From Elephas maximus indicus (Eukaryota > Chordata > Mammalia > Proboscidea > Elephantidae): 64,000 bases of DNA. Positions 20,926-31,458 of the stretch are shown here, in pieces. The notes under the pieces are model-generated. The model was given only the letters and a program-made list of their open reading frames with translations. It was not told where the DNA came from and made no database searches. Every line of letters begins with the position of its first letter. The first letter of the stretch is position 1. The position numbers and the translations under genes are program-made. The stretch is from the NCBI RefSeq assembly GCF_024166365.1, contig NC_064839.1, forward strand, positions 20,818,878 to 20,882,877, written 5' to 3'.

Positions 20926-21230
20926 GCCCTGGTGGTATAGTGGTTAAGCACTCATCTGCTAACCAGGAGGCCAGCAGTTTGAACTTACCAGGTGATCGTC
21001 AGGAGAAAGATGTGGAAGCCTACTTCCATAAAGATTGTTATTGTTAGCTGCCATCAAGTTGGTTGCTACTCATAGTGACCCTGTGTACAACAGAATGAAA
21101 CATTGTCAGGTCCTGTGCCATCGTCACAATCTTTGCTTAATCCATAAAGATTACGGCCTTGGAAATCCTGCGGGCCAGTTCTACTCTGTCCTATAGGGTT
21201 GTTATGAGTCGAATTGACTTTAAGGCAATA
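20926..21230 (+). mobile_element. Type M AfroSINE split by another SINE tail
   Basis: 20926-21036 (AGCCCTGGTGGTATAGTGG ... CATAAAGATT) and 21141-21230 (CATAAAGATTACGGCCTTGG ...). The break lies in the CTTCCATAAAGATTACAG box. Confidence 0.85.
21037..21140 (-). mobile_element. Truncated type G SINE or RTE 3' end with 12-bp TSD
   Basis: 104 bp (GTTATTGTTAGCTGCCATCA ... ACAATCTTTGCTTAA) flanked by TCCATAAAGATT at 21025-21036 and 21141-21152. Only the shared 3' end is present, so the source could be SINE or LINE. Confidence 0.8.
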
Positions 21231-21266
21231 GGGTTATGGGTAGGTGTGACAGATGGAGGACCCTTT

Positions 21267-21456
21267 AAAAAAAAAAAAAAACTGAGTGGATTACGACTCA
21301 TAGTGACCCCATAGGACTGCCTTATAGGGTTTCCGAGGCTGTAATCTTTATGGGAACAGACTGCTACATCTTTCTCTCTCAGAGCGGCTGGTGGGTTTGA
21401 ATCACCAACCTTTAGGTTAGCAGCCGAGTGCTTAACCACTGCGCCACCAGAGCTCC
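21267..21456 (-). mobile_element. Type M AfroSINE
   Basis: A-run then CTGAGTGGATTACGACTC through CTGCGCCACCAGAGCTCC. Tail to tail with the preceding plus-strand SINE. Confidence 0.88.
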
Positions 21457-21567
21457 TACATGAAGGACACGAGAACTAAAAATGGAGTAGTTGCTGCCTT
21501 CAAACCATACTCTCATGCTGATCTTGTATTTGAAAACACAATGACAAGTCCTTGCCACACGATTCTT

Positions 21568-21772
21568 GTTGCTTTTGGGTGCCATTGAGTTAATTTTTGA
21601 CTTATAGCGACCCCATGTGACAGCGAAACAGCGTGGTGGACTTTTCTTGGCTGTAATCTTTACGGAAGCAGATTGCCAGGTCTTTCTTCCCTGGAGCTGC
21701 TGGGTGGGTTTGAGCCACCAACCTTTAGGTTAGCAGCTGAGCCCTTAACAGTTACACCACCAGGTCTCACTT
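21568..21772 (-). mobile_element. AfroSINE (type M/L)
   Basis: GGGTGCCATTGAGTTAATTT through GTTACACCACCAGGTCTC. Confidence 0.82.
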
Positions 21773-21964
21773 TATAATAATTACACTTTATAATTGTATT
21801 TAAACAGTTATTGTATCATATAATTAAAATACTTTTCCAAAATTCTGTTTATAATTATAATATTTAATAATTCTTATTATAGAAAATGTTTGCAAGAGAT
21901 TTGCACAAAGATCTAGAAGATGTTTTTGGAAAAGTCTAACTTAATTGCTAGATTCCAAAGCAGA

Positions 21965-22090
21965 AATTCATCCAGTAAGTATTTATTGAGCGCTTAGTAG
22001 TACGAGGTCTTGGGATGCACTCAATGCCAAGATAATTCCCGGCCACAAGATGCATCCCTCCTCCCACCCCTCAGGTTCAAGTGTGAAAGG
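21965..22090. mobile_element. L2-like fragment
   Basis: AGTAAGTATTTATTGAGCGC, GATGCACTCAATGCCAAG: weak reverse L2 3' end. Confidence 0.4.
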
Positions 22091-23150
22091 GAAAACAGAG
22101 ATGGAGGGACCATGAAGAGAAGGAGAAATGTCAAGTTCTAAAGTTCTACTGAGTTTAAGCAAACCATGGGTCCCCCAGGAGTCTCCCACCCCACCCTCAT
22201 CCTCTGCCCTTTGCCACCCTCTTAAGCCAGTGGGGTCTAGCTTTTGCCAACCCCATGTGCACACACTTCTTTGATTGGGGTACCCAGACCTCCTGGGTAC
22301 TCAGCAATGCCCCAGTAGGTATCAAAGCCACAGGATAAGTATGAGCCCCAAATTATCTATTTTCCTTGAAGATATTCACAGGGGACGCTACTTTTATAAC
22401 AAGACAAACAGGGAAATATCAGGGAGAAAGTGGCAAACGCCTATATATTTAAGATGCAAAATGAGACATAGAAGCACTTTCACTCCTGTGGAGGGACATT
22501 CTGGATGTGACCATAGATTCCTCAGGCTGTAAGTTCACTCACCTCTTTTCCTAGGGGTACTCAAGTGGAAAAGGTTGAGAAGTTGTGGTATGTCCCATGC
22601 CATCCCAGTAAGTGACCAGATGTGTTGACTGGTGACTACTGGGTCTGAGAAGCTTGGGAAGAGCCAAGAGGTTGCCTGCCTTTGATTTCAGCCTTTGCAC
22701 ACAGTCACCAGCCCTGGAAGACTCACCTTTGGCAAAGCAACTGATTGCCCTCTCTTCTCACTTGCCCCCAAAGCCCTTCACAGGTTTTCCCTTAGCCCCA
22801 TCTCTGCAGCCTCCCCCTACTATTCCAGTGTTGTAGACAGGATTGACTGAGTGCTCAGCATACTTCTCCACACCGCTTTTTATGATATTAGCACCTTCGC
22901 TTTCTTCCTGTCACTCCCTCTTGCCATTGTAATTGGCCCAGCAATGAGCACATGACCAAAGCTGAGCCAGTCAGAGTTCTTTGTTGGGATTTTATAAATG
23001 AAGGTAGGTAAGAGAAACCATCTCTTTCCCTTTGGGTCCCCAGCTCTAAAGCCATGGCCACGGAGTTAAAGATGGTTGTGTACCTGCCTCCTGGGAGAGT
23101 CTGAGAGAAGAAGATCAACAGTGAAATACGAGTGGGAAAGTAAAAAGGAA
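22090..23150. other. Mostly unique intergenic sequence
   Basis: No gene recognised. 22880-23060 may be an old unnamed repeat (GAGCCAGTCAGAGTTCTTTG). Confidence 0.35.
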
Positions 23151-23154
23151 AGTA

Positions 23155-23295
23155 GTGATACTTCATGTCCCTGGAGGTCATTCTGCTTTAAATTCAGTAC
23201 CTGTCACATGAGTAACTTCATGTGCTGGGCACATAGTATGTGCTCAATAAAAGTTAGCTATCACTACTACTGCTACTACTATTATTATATTAGTT
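23155..23295 (+). mobile_element. MIR 3' part
   Basis: GTGCTGGGCACATAGTATGT, GCTCAATAAAAGTTAGC, followed by a (CTA)n-like tail. Confidence 0.6.
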
Positions 23296-23464
23296 ATTCC
23301 ACCCATAGCTTCCTTACATGAACCAGTAAGTCCCTCTTTTTAGAAAACACTGTTTGAACTGGGGTCCTGTTCTTTGCACCCAGGTACCCACTCTCAGGAT
23401 CCTGGGAGCATTTTTTTCTTACAAAGGGAAGCAGGTGCTAATCTAAGTCACACAGATGTGTCAG

Positions 23465-24390
23465 AGTCTGTGACAGCCAGCCTCCAAGATGGCTCCATTG
23501 ACCCCCCCCCACCTCTTGGTATTCATGCCTTTGGGGTGTCCGCTTCCATAGTGAATAGGGCTGACCCTTGGAGCTACAACAGCATATTGCAGAAATGATG
23601 GAGTGTGACTTCTGAAGCTAGGTCATAAATGACATTGCAGCTTCCACCTTGCTGTCTCTCGGATCACTTCGGGGGCAGCCAGCTGCCATGTTGTGAAGAC
23701 ACTCAAGCAGCCCTATGGAAGGGTCCTGTGGTGAGGACCTGAGGTCCCCTGCCCACACCCACGTGAGGGAGCCATCTGGGAATGGATGTTCCAGCCCCAG
23801 TCAAATCCGCAGAGGACTGCAGCCCTGTCTGATATCCTGGCTGCAACCTCATGAGAGATCCTGAGCCAGAACCACCCAGCTAAGCTGCTCTTGAGTTTCT
23901 GATGCCCAAAGACTGTGTAAGAATAACTTTTTTTTATTATTATTTTATGCCACTACATTTTGAAGTAATTTGTTGTTTGTTGCTCTTGTTAGTTGCCATC
24001 GTCTTGGCTGCTGTGTATAACAGAACAAAACATTGCCTGGTCCTGTGCCATCTTCATGATCGTTGGTATGCTCAAGTCCATTGCTGTGGCCACTGTGTAT
24101 TTTGAGTGGCTTCCAACCTGGGGGTCTCATCTTCCAGCACTATACTAGACAATATTCTGTTGTGATCCATAGGGTTTTCACAGGCTAATTTTCAGAAGTA
24201 GATTGCCAGGCTTTCTTCCTAGTCTGTCTGGAAGCTCCGCTGAAACCTGTCCACCATGGGTGACCCTGCTGGTATTTGAAATACCGGTGGTACAGCTCCA
24301 GCATCATAGCAACATGCAAACCAACACAGTAGGACAAACTGACAAATTGGTGGAGGAATTTGCTACGTCACAATCGATAATTAATGAAGT
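23465..24390 (+). mobile_element. MLT1-like LTR split by a type G SINE
   Basis: 23465-23972: GCCTCCAAGATGGC, GAAGCTAGGTCATAAATGAC, AGCAGCCCTATGGAAGGGTC, AACCACCCAGCTAAGCTGCT. It resumes at 24357 with AATTTGCTACGTCACAATCG, the LTR 3' end. Same family as 49385-50125. Confidence 0.7.
23973..24356 (-). mobile_element. Type G SINE inserted in an LTR
   Basis: GTTAGTTGCCATCGTCTTGG through AAACTGACAAATTGGTGG. AATTTG is duplicated at 23967-23972 and 24357-24362. Confidence 0.8.
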
Positions 24391-24506
24391 GCTGTAATAT
24401 GTAATACTGCCAAAGAAGGTTAGTGCTTTACACAGTATGATCTGATTTTTTTCTTTTTTTTGGTAAAAAGTTATTTACTAAATAATAACAACTATTACAT
24501 GGACCG

Positions 24507-24671
24507 GATCCCTGGTGGCACAGTGGTTAAGAGCTCAGCTGCTAACCAAAGATCGGCAGTTCGAATCTATCAGCCACTCCTTGGAAACCCTATGGGGCAG
24601 TTGTACTTTGTCCTGTGCAGTCGCTACGAGTCAGAATCAACTTGAAGGCAACGAATTTTTTTTTTTTTTTA
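24507..24671 (+). mobile_element. Type S AfroSINE
   Basis: ATCCCTGGTGGCACAGTGG through GAATCAACTTGAAGGCAACG and a T-run. Confidence 0.88.
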
Positions 24672-24675
24672 AGTC

Positions 24676-25015
24676 ACTTGGACTGCCAGAAAAATGAACA
24701 AATCTGTCTTGGAAGAAGTACAGCCAGAGTGCTCCTTATAAACAAGGATGTCGAGACTTCGTCTCACAAAATTTAGACATATCATCAGGAGGGACCAGTC
24801 CCTGGAGAAGGATATCAGGCTTGGTAAAGTAGAAGGTCAATGAGAAAGATGAAGACCCTCGATGAGATGGATTGACACAGTGGCTACAACAACAGGCTCA
24901 AGCGTGACAAGGATGGTGAGCATGGCGCAGGGTGGGGCGGTGTTTTGTTCTGTGGTACACAGGGTTGCTGTGAGTTGGAACTGATTTGACAGCACCTAAC
25001 AACAACAACAACAAC
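24676..25015 (+). mobile_element. RTE LINE 3' end fragment
   Basis: GGACTGCCAGAAAAATGAAC, GAAGACCCTCGATGAGATGG, CTGTGAGTTGGAACTGATTT, ending in a perfect (AAC)n tail. About 340 bp, 5'-truncated. Confidence 0.85.
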
Positions 25016-25017
25016 AC

Positions 25018-25465
25018 GACTTATTGAGCACTTCCATGGTGTCAGGTGCTGGACTAAAGCCTTTACATAGATTATTGTCTTGGTGAAAAGTCTCCACAGC
25101 AGTCTTGAAGAGAAGATGCCACTGTTATGTTCGTGTTAGGGTAGTGATTTAGAGTGTAGGCCTTGGAGCCAGACTGCCTGGATTAACTCCTGCCTCTAAC
25201 ATTTCCTATGTGTGGCTTGGGTGAATTATACCTCTGTGAGCCTCAGTTTCCTCTTCTGCAAAATGGAGAGAATAACAGTGCCTACCTCATAGGACCCTGT
25301 GAGGATCGAAGCAATTAATACATGGGCTTAGTGCATACTATCTGCTTAATTAATGCTAGATATTATTATTTACAGAAGAAGAACATGAGGCTCAGAGTGG
25401 CTAAGTGAGTTTGCTCAAGGTCCCTTAGCTAGTCAGCAGTGGCCCTGGAATATGGTCTCTGGGCA
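25018..25465 (-). mobile_element. MIR split by a second MIR
   Basis: Reverse MIR at 25018-25135 (TATTGAGCACTTCCATGG) and 25371-25465 (ACATGAGGCTCAGAGTGGC, AAGGTCCCTTAGCTAGTC), with a plus-strand MIR in between. Confidence 0.6.
25138..25370 (+). mobile_element. MIR SINE, near complete
   Basis: TAGTGATTTAGAGTGTAGGC, GAGCCAGACTGCCTGGATTA, CCTCAGTTTCCTCTTCTGCA, AATGGAGAGAATAACAGTGC, TAATTAATGCTAGATATTAT. Confidence 0.82.
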
Positions 25466-25474
25466 TCTCACTTT

Positions 25475-25815
25475 CCTGGTAGCAATGCTGCCCAGTAGAA
25501 ATACAATGTGAGCCATAGATGTCTTTAAAAAATTTTCTAGTAGCTGCATTAAAAAATATGTATATAAAGAAACAGGTAAAATTAATTTTAATAATATCTT
25601 GTGTTTAACCCAATATATCCAACATATTATCACTTCAGCACATGACCAGCATATGATTATTGAAATGTTTTGTTCTTATTTCTTTTAATATGCTGAGTCT
25701 TTGAATCCAGTGTGTATCTCGCAGTTACAGCACTTCTCAGTTAGAACCAGCCACATGTCAAGCGCTCAGTAGCCACATGGTCAGTGGCTGCCATATGGAT
25801 GGCACAGGCCTACAG
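25475..25815. mobile_element. hAT-type nonautonomous DNA transposon
   Basis: Ends resemble inverted repeats of the CAGTGCTGTCCAATAGAA / TTGGACAGCACAG class: GCAATGCTGCCCAGTAGAA on the left and AGCCACATGGTCAGTGG then GATGGCACAGGCC on the right. AT-rich interior. Confidence 0.6.
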
Positions 25816-26175
25816 CTCACCCCTTCCCTCTATGCTGCAGGCCTCCTTTGTGCCCAGACACACACATGTACATCCACATCATACCTTCCTCCTCCCGGCA
25901 AACTATGTTAGGTCCCCATAAGTCATCCATGTGTGTAACATGGTGTTCTCATCCTTCATAGCCCCACAAGTGCAACACAACTATTGTCATTGCTGGTGTT
26001 GTTAAATTGTTTCCAGCAGACTGGAGGCTCCAGGAGGGTAGGGACTTCCTTCACATTGTGTCTTCTTGAGTGATAAATATTGTTGAATGAATGAATGAAA
26101 AGAAGAGAATGAGACAATCCTTGCCCTTAAGGGCTCCTACTTATTCTGCGCCCATCTAGAATGTCTTTCCCCTGT

Positions 26176-26520
26176 CCGTCCGTCCTTCCTTCCTTCCTTC
26201 CTTCCTTCCTTCCTTCCTTCCTTCCTTCCTTCCTTCCTTCCTTCCTTCCTTCCTTCCTTCCTTCCTTCCTTCCTTCCTTCCTTCCTTCCTTCCTTCCTTC
26301 CTTCCTTCCTTCCTTCCTCCCTCCCTCCCTCCCTCCCTCCCTCCCTCCCTCCCTCCCTCCCTCCCTCCCTCCCTCCCTCCCTTCCTCCCTCCCTTCCTTC
26401 CTTCTTCCTCCCTCCCTCCCTTCCTTCTTCTTCCTTCCTTCCTTCCTCCCTCCCTCCCTCCCTCCATCTCTCCCCCTCTTCCTTCCTTTATCCCCCCTTC
26501 CTTCCTTTCTCCCCGCCTTT
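26176..26520 (+). repeat. (CCTT)n / (CCCT)n pyrimidine microsatellite
   Basis: About 345 bp almost purely C/T on the plus strand: (TTCC)n for about 135 bp, then (CCCT)n, then mixed units. It can form triplex DNA and is prone to length change and assembly error. Open frames across it are artefacts. Confidence 0.97.
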
Positions 26521-26525
26521 ATGAG

Positions 26526-26940
26526 CTATACCTGAGTTTGTGGGGGTCAGCTATGACGAAGACTGTAAGAAATCAGTTACTGTTAATAAAATCCTAAATG
26601 TTCCTGATTACAGAAGCCTCCGGTGACTCTGCTGAGAAATGTCTGGAAGGGCGTGCAGGCAGAGGCTGCAGGCATGAGAACCCAGTGTGACTCACAGCAG
26701 GCCACGAATCTGCTCAGAGGAGGAGGAAGGGGCAGAAAGTGCCTTTGGCACTGTAAATCAGCCTCAGCTCGGCACTCCGCACCTTCTTCCTTGACCCCCT
26801 CATTCCTTCCTTGCCTCCCCCGCCCCCCACCCTCCTGCCAGCACCCCAGCTCCGTGGGCATGTCCCATCCAGATCCAAGCCTCAGAGACTGCTCCTGGCT
26901 CCGTTCGGAGTGGGGGTGGGGGGCACATGTTTGACTGAGG
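26526..26940. other. Unique intergenic sequence
   Basis: No gene or repeat recognised. Confidence 0.35.
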
Positions 26941-27105
26941 AGCATCTAGACCAGTGCATTTAATTAGGTACCCAGAGAATGTTGGGAAAAGTATCTTCTG
27001 ATTAACAGGTTTGGGGTGGGGCCTGAAAGTCTGCATTTCCAGCAAGCTCCCAGGTGCTGCTGATTCTGCTGGGCCAAGGACTGCATGCTGAGTAGCAAAG
27101 CTCCA
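26940..27105. mobile_element. MER5A-like hAT MITE
   Basis: TGCATTTAATTAGGTACCC, GGTGGGGCCTGAAAGTCTGC, CAAGCTCCCAGGTGCTGCTG are diagnostic words of this Charlie-derived family. Confidence 0.65.
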
Positions 27106-27109
27106 GCAG

Positions 27110-27540
27110 CCAGACAAGCCTTTCCTCTGCTGATATGGATGGCTGCTCACAGCAAACTTGGATGTGTAAATGCACTGGAAGCCCCTCTTCTCCAAGATTG
27201 ACAAAGAGAAGGAGTTAAAGGAGTGAAGTGGACAGGGATCCCAAACTATCCTGTACTTACTAAAAAAAAAAAAAAATTAAGTAACCTGGAAGAGAACAGA
27301 TTCAAGGCGATGCCTCTGGCAAAGCCACTCACATGCCCTTGCATTTTGCCAGGTCTTCTGCAGTAGAAGAGGGTGGGAGGTGGTGAGAGCTGGTGGGGGC
27401 TGCACATGACCTTGGCCCGTCCGAGACAGTGCCAGGCTTGTGAACATCAGGTAGGCCAGGTACTTGGGTGGGGCAGTAACAAAGTAGAGTAACAATGGCA
27501 AAGTACGCCACTCAAAGTCCAGATGTATGGAAAAATGGTA
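27110..27540. other. Unique intergenic sequence
   Basis: No gene recognised. An A-run lies at 27262-27278. Confidence 0.35.
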
Positions 27541-27544
27541 GATT

Positions 27545-27950
27545 CCAGCACAGGTGAACACAGGTTTTGGAGTCAGAAAGACCTGGGTCAAAATATTTAC
27601 TCTCCGCTTTGTTGGCCACAAGGAGTGAGTGGCTCAGCTTTGGCTTAAACCAAACCGGATCAGTTGCTGTGGAGTTGATTCCAACTCACGGCAACCCGAT
27701 GTGTGTCGGAGTAGAACTGTGCTCCACAGGATTTTCAATGGCTGATTTTTCCAGAGTAGATCATCAGGCTTTTCTTCCGAAGTGCCGCTGGGTGGACTCG
27801 AACCTCCGACCTTTTGGTTAGCAGCCGAACACAACCATTTGTGCTACCCAGGGACTCCAAGCTTTGGTTTACCTACCTACATAATGAAGACAATGATACC
27901 TATTGCTTAGGATTGTTGTTATAATTAATAAGAATAATACCTGTAATTTA
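27545..27950 (+). mobile_element. MIR split by a SINE
   Basis: GGAGTCAGAAAGACCTGGGT before 27642 and TACCTACCTACATAATGAAG after 27859 are the two halves of a MIR. Confidence 0.5.
27642..27859 (-). mobile_element. Type L AfroSINE
   Basis: AAACCAAACCGGATCAGTTG through GTGCTACCCAGGGACTCC, full length. Confidence 0.88.
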
Positions 27951-27959
27951 GTAAGTAAT

Positions 27960-28130
27960 TGTTATGCATGAGACATTATTCTAAGCATGAATTAATTCAT
28001 TTAATTCTCTCAGCTGTCTACGAGGAAGGTAATATTATAATTATTCTTTTTATTTTATAAGGGAGCAAAGCTCAGAGAACTACGGTAACTAGCCCAAGGT
28101 CACAGGGTTAGGCAACTAACACGTTCACGT
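27960..28130 (-). mobile_element. MIR fragment
   Basis: ATTAATTCATTTAATTCTCT, GGGAGCAAAGCTCAGAGAAC, GCCCAAGGTCACAGGG. Confidence 0.65.
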
Positions 28131-28380
28131 GGTTCAAAAGGAGCAAAGGAATAGGCACTAAAAATGTTTCTCCTGCCTTTGGCCCCCAGCTGCCAGGTCC
28201 TTTCCTGTGGTGGCCACACTTACCAAGTTCTTGAACGAACAGAGGTCTCCTCCCCTTTTTAATTCGGATGGTAGCACGCCACATGGAATGTTGTGCCTCG
28301 ATGTTTTTAACTCTATCACATAGCTTGGAGATTGTTCTGTGGCACCAGAAGACTTTCTTAACACCCTCCCCCCCACCACC
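28130..28380. other. Unique intergenic sequence
   Basis: No gene or repeat recognised. Confidence 0.3.
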
Positions 28381-28384
28381 AAAG

Positions 28385-28520
28385 CCTTGGTTTCCTCACC
28401 TGTGAAGGCAGATAATAACAGCACCTTTCCCCAAGGGTGGCTGTGAACATGAAGTAAAAGCCATGGAAAGTGCTCAGCATGGGGCTTAGCAGATCGTAAG
28501 CACTCACTAAACTCTATTTC
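28385..28520 (+). mobile_element. MIR fragment
   Basis: TTGGTTTCCTCACCTGTGAA, GATAATAACAGCACC, GAAAGTGCTCAGCATGG. Confidence 0.65.
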
Positions 28521-28705
28521 ATTTTATCTTTTTCAAAAAATAGGGCGAGGAAGGGAAGTCACTGAGAGTTAAAATGGCTTCCACACTGGGCTGGCCACTG
28601 AGGCCAAAAACCAGCTCCCACAGGTGACAAGACTTCCTATTGGTGTTTGCCCACAGATAATGAGGCATTAACCCCCAAAAGAGGAAGGAAGGAATAAACA
28701 AACAC

Positions 28706-28747
28706 ATGGATAAAGAAAACTTCAAATGGATAAAGAAAACTTCAAAG
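28706..28747 (+). repeat. 20-21 bp tandem duplication
   Basis: Two direct copies of ATGGATAAAGAAAACTTCAA, back to back with no divergence. Confidence 0.85.
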
Positions 28748-28749
28748 CC

Positions 28750-29095
28750 ACTCTAAAAGACTGAAAGAAACTGAGGCCACCAGGCACAGAGCAATCCAGG
28801 CTGGCTCTCCCTGCAGCAGGTCTCACCAGAAATGAAGTCAACACCATCTGGCTTCAGATACTTTTCCTCAGCACCCCTGTGTCCACAAAGTGGGGCGTGA
28901 GGAGAGAAATCAGTGGGGCTGGTTCACACCGAGCCTCCAGATTCCACGCTTCAGTGATAAATAATGTACAAAGCCCAGAAGACACAGCCCTGTGGATTCT
29001 GGGCCTCTGATTCATGAGATGTGAGGAAAGGGGAGCAAACCACCAATCCTGCTAAATTTATGGAGCTGTCAATTCCGGGGGCATAGCAGGACCCC
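28750..29095. other. Unique intergenic sequence
   Basis: No gene or repeat recognised. Confidence 0.35.
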
Positions 29096-29097
29096 CA

Positions 29098-29300
29098 GGA
29101 GTCCCTAGGTGGCACAAACAGTTAAGCACTCGGCTACTAACCAAGAGGCTGGCGGTTTGAATCCCCCAGGGGTATCTCAGAAGAAAGGCCTGGCAATCTA
29201 CTGCAGAAAGATCACAGCCATTGAAAACTCTATGGAGGGCAGTTCTACCTGGAAACACATGGGGTCTCCATGAGTCAGAACTGACTCAAGAGCAACTAGT
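29098..29300 (+). mobile_element. Type L AfroSINE
   Basis: AGTCCCTAGGTGGCACAAAC through GAACTGACTCAAGAGCAACT. Confidence 0.88.
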
Positions 29301-29557
29301 GGGCAGAAGCCTAGTCCAGGCTATTAGCTAATCTCCTGGAGGCCTCACCTACTGCTGGGCCTGAGGCTCTGCAAGGATGTTCTGGACCCACAGTCTGGGC
29401 AGGAGGTGTCTGCTCTTGCCATCATTAATCTGTTTTGTTCTCCCCCCCACCCCCCGCGCCAGTTACCAAGATTATTATCTGTGGACGAACACCAACAGAA
29501 AGTCTTGTCACCTTCAGGACCTGAGTCTTGGCCTCTGTGGCCTTTCCAGGGTTCCAT

Positions 29558-29762
29558 CACCAGCTGCCATCAAGTCAGCTCCAACTCACGATGACCCTAC
29601 AAGTGTCAGAGTAGAGCTGTGCTCCACAGGGTTTTCAATGGCTGATTTTACAGAAGCAGATTGCCAGGCCTTTCTTCTGAGGTGCCTCTGGGTGGACTGG
29701 AACCTCTGACCTTCTGGTCAGCAGTGAGTGCGTTAACCATTTACACCAGCCAGGAACTCCTT
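29558..29762 (-). mobile_element. Type L AfroSINE
   Basis: AGCTGCCATCAAGTCAGCTC through TTACACCAGCCAGGAACTCC. Confidence 0.86.
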
Positions 29763-29932
29763 CCCAGAGTAGAGGCTATTTTAGCTCTGACAGACTTCCT
29801 TTCCTTGGTCCATTTAGAAAATGAGATAAATAAAATAGTAGTAACATTATTTTAACCTACACACATTTTTATTGCCATTTAAAAATTTTTTCAAATTACC
29901 CCCTGGAAACTCCTGCTATCTAATAATTATCA

Positions 29933-29993
29933 GGAAAAGAGAGAAAGGAAAGGGAAAGGGAGAGAGAGGGAGAAGAAAAAAAAAAAAAAAAAC
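29933..29993 (+). repeat. Purine-rich (GGGAAA)n-like tract
   Basis: Alternating G and A runs ending in a run of A at 29975-29992. Confidence 0.8.
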
Positions 29994-30029
29994 CCACAAG
30001 AACAGGCAAGCTCTGCTTTGTCAGGGGAA

Positions 30030-30240
30030 GAAAATAAAGAGAAATCAGCCCAGCTTCAAAGGGCGCATTTCCATAATTGCCCTGTAACTTTGGCAAAATA
30101 AATCTGAGCGGCTGAGAAAAGCACAATCTCTCAGATGAGTGCACTCCAAAGGCCCCGGAGGGCTGTGGGCCCACTTGTTAGCAGCTGAGTGCAGTGAGAG
30201 AATGCGGGCCTCGGCGGTCGGCACAAAAGCCATGAAATCA
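30030..30240. promoter_or_regulatory. Weak candidate conserved noncoding element
   Basis: Repeat-free sequence with ATTTCCATAATTGCCC, GGCAAAATAAATCTG and CTTTGGCAAAA-type words. Low confidence; based on texture only. Confidence 0.2.
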
Positions 30241-30324
30241 CAGCCTTCCCCTTCTGACCAGCCACTGCTAGGGCCCCAGAGTAAGGCTTTACCTTGCTTT
30301 TATCTCCCTTCTGCTCCCTGACAC

Positions 30325-30556
30325 CACACCCACTCGTACCCACATACACACACTCGCACACTCACACCCACACTCACATTCACACACACTCACTCACACT
30401 CACATACATACACTCACACAACACTGTACACACACTCACACACTCATTCACACTCACACAGCACCATACATACACACACTCATTCACACACACACACACT
30501 CACACACATATAAACACACACACTTACACACTCACACACACACACTCACACACTCC
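30325..30556 (+). repeat. (CA)n / (CACACT)n microsatellite
   Basis: About 230 bp of CACACT, CACTCA and CACACA units. Open frames of repeated HTHT-type residues here are artefacts. Confidence 0.95.
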
Positions 30557-30564
30557 TCTTCCTG

Positions 30565-31045
30565 GTAAAATAGCAAGTAAATAAATAGGTGCATTTATGT
30601 GCCTGGAAGAGCTGGCAGCAGCTGAGGTGGTGGTAATTATGAGGTGACAACCACACGCATTAAACTTTCATCTGTGAGAAGGTTCCCGTAACCTACTCCT
30701 GATACAAATATCCACGGAGGGCAACCCTAACTTCGTACACACACATCCTTTCTGGGGCTGAGCGCTCCCTTTGGAGCTGGCCTGAGGGCTACATTTCACC
30801 TGAGAAGATTCCACTGCCGGAGGCTCATGTGCACCAGGCTGAGTGGAAACCCACTCTTCCTTTTCCCTGGCTGGTGTGGTTTCCTGTCGGCTCTCCCTCA
30901 TCCTGACTTCCCCCTTACAGGTTCAAAAGTTTTGAAGAAAAAAAAAAATGCCCCAATTAGCACCCTGTTTTAACGTTTCTCTCCGCGAAGCTGAGGATTT
31001 TGGGGAAAAAAATTGGGTGTGATTGCCCTAAACATCCTCCCTTCC
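30565..31045. other. Unique intergenic sequence
   Basis: 30580-30690 (AGCAAGTAAATAAATAGG, GGTGGTAATTATGAGGTGAC, CGCATTAAACTTTCATC) is a possible regulatory block. The rest is unremarkable. Confidence 0.3.
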
Positions 31046-31049
31046 CACC

Positions 31050-31280
31050 CTTCTAGGGTTTCTTAACCACGGCACTATTGACATTTTGGGCCTGATAATT
31101 ATTTGTTGTGGGGCATTGTCCTGGCCTTGTAGTGCACTTAGCAGCATCCCTGGCCTCTACCCACTAGATGCCAGTGGTAACCCCAGTCATGACAATCAAA
31201 AATGTCTCCAGACAGGCCAAGTATCCCCTGGGGATGAGGGGAGAGCAAATTCACCCCACTGAGAATCACTGCTCTGCTCT
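31050..31280. mobile_element. hAT-Charlie-type MITE
   Basis: GCACTATTGACATTTTGGGC, GCAGCATCCCTGGCCTCTAC, AAAATGTCTCCAGACAGGCC, with GTTTCTTAACCACG and GAGAATCACTGCTC as inverted ends. Near full length. Confidence 0.75.
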
Positions 31281-31458
31281 TAGGACATCTTCCAGGTCTG
31301 AGTGCTCACCCCCTTGCTCCTCAGCCTTGCCCCTACCTCAGGAAGGGAAACTTTTGTGCTAGTTTTCCATCCAGACAATCAGGATGGCCTTCAGAAGGGC
31401 TGCAGCCTCCCTTCAGAGGAAACAGCAGCTGCATCAAAGCTAGGCTGGTCACACAGTA

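Noticed and set aside
26156-26535. Repetitive proteins over the pyrimidine microsatellite
   Set aside because: Pure Leu/Pro/Ser/Phe or Arg/Glu/Gly/Lys repeats are translations of CCTT/CCCT units.
26176-30556. CRISPR-like array or phased repeat system
   Set aside because: Repeats are simple microsatellites without unique spacers, in a mammalian genome.
30294-30584. His/Thr-rich open frame
   Set aside because: It is the translation of the CACACT microsatellite.
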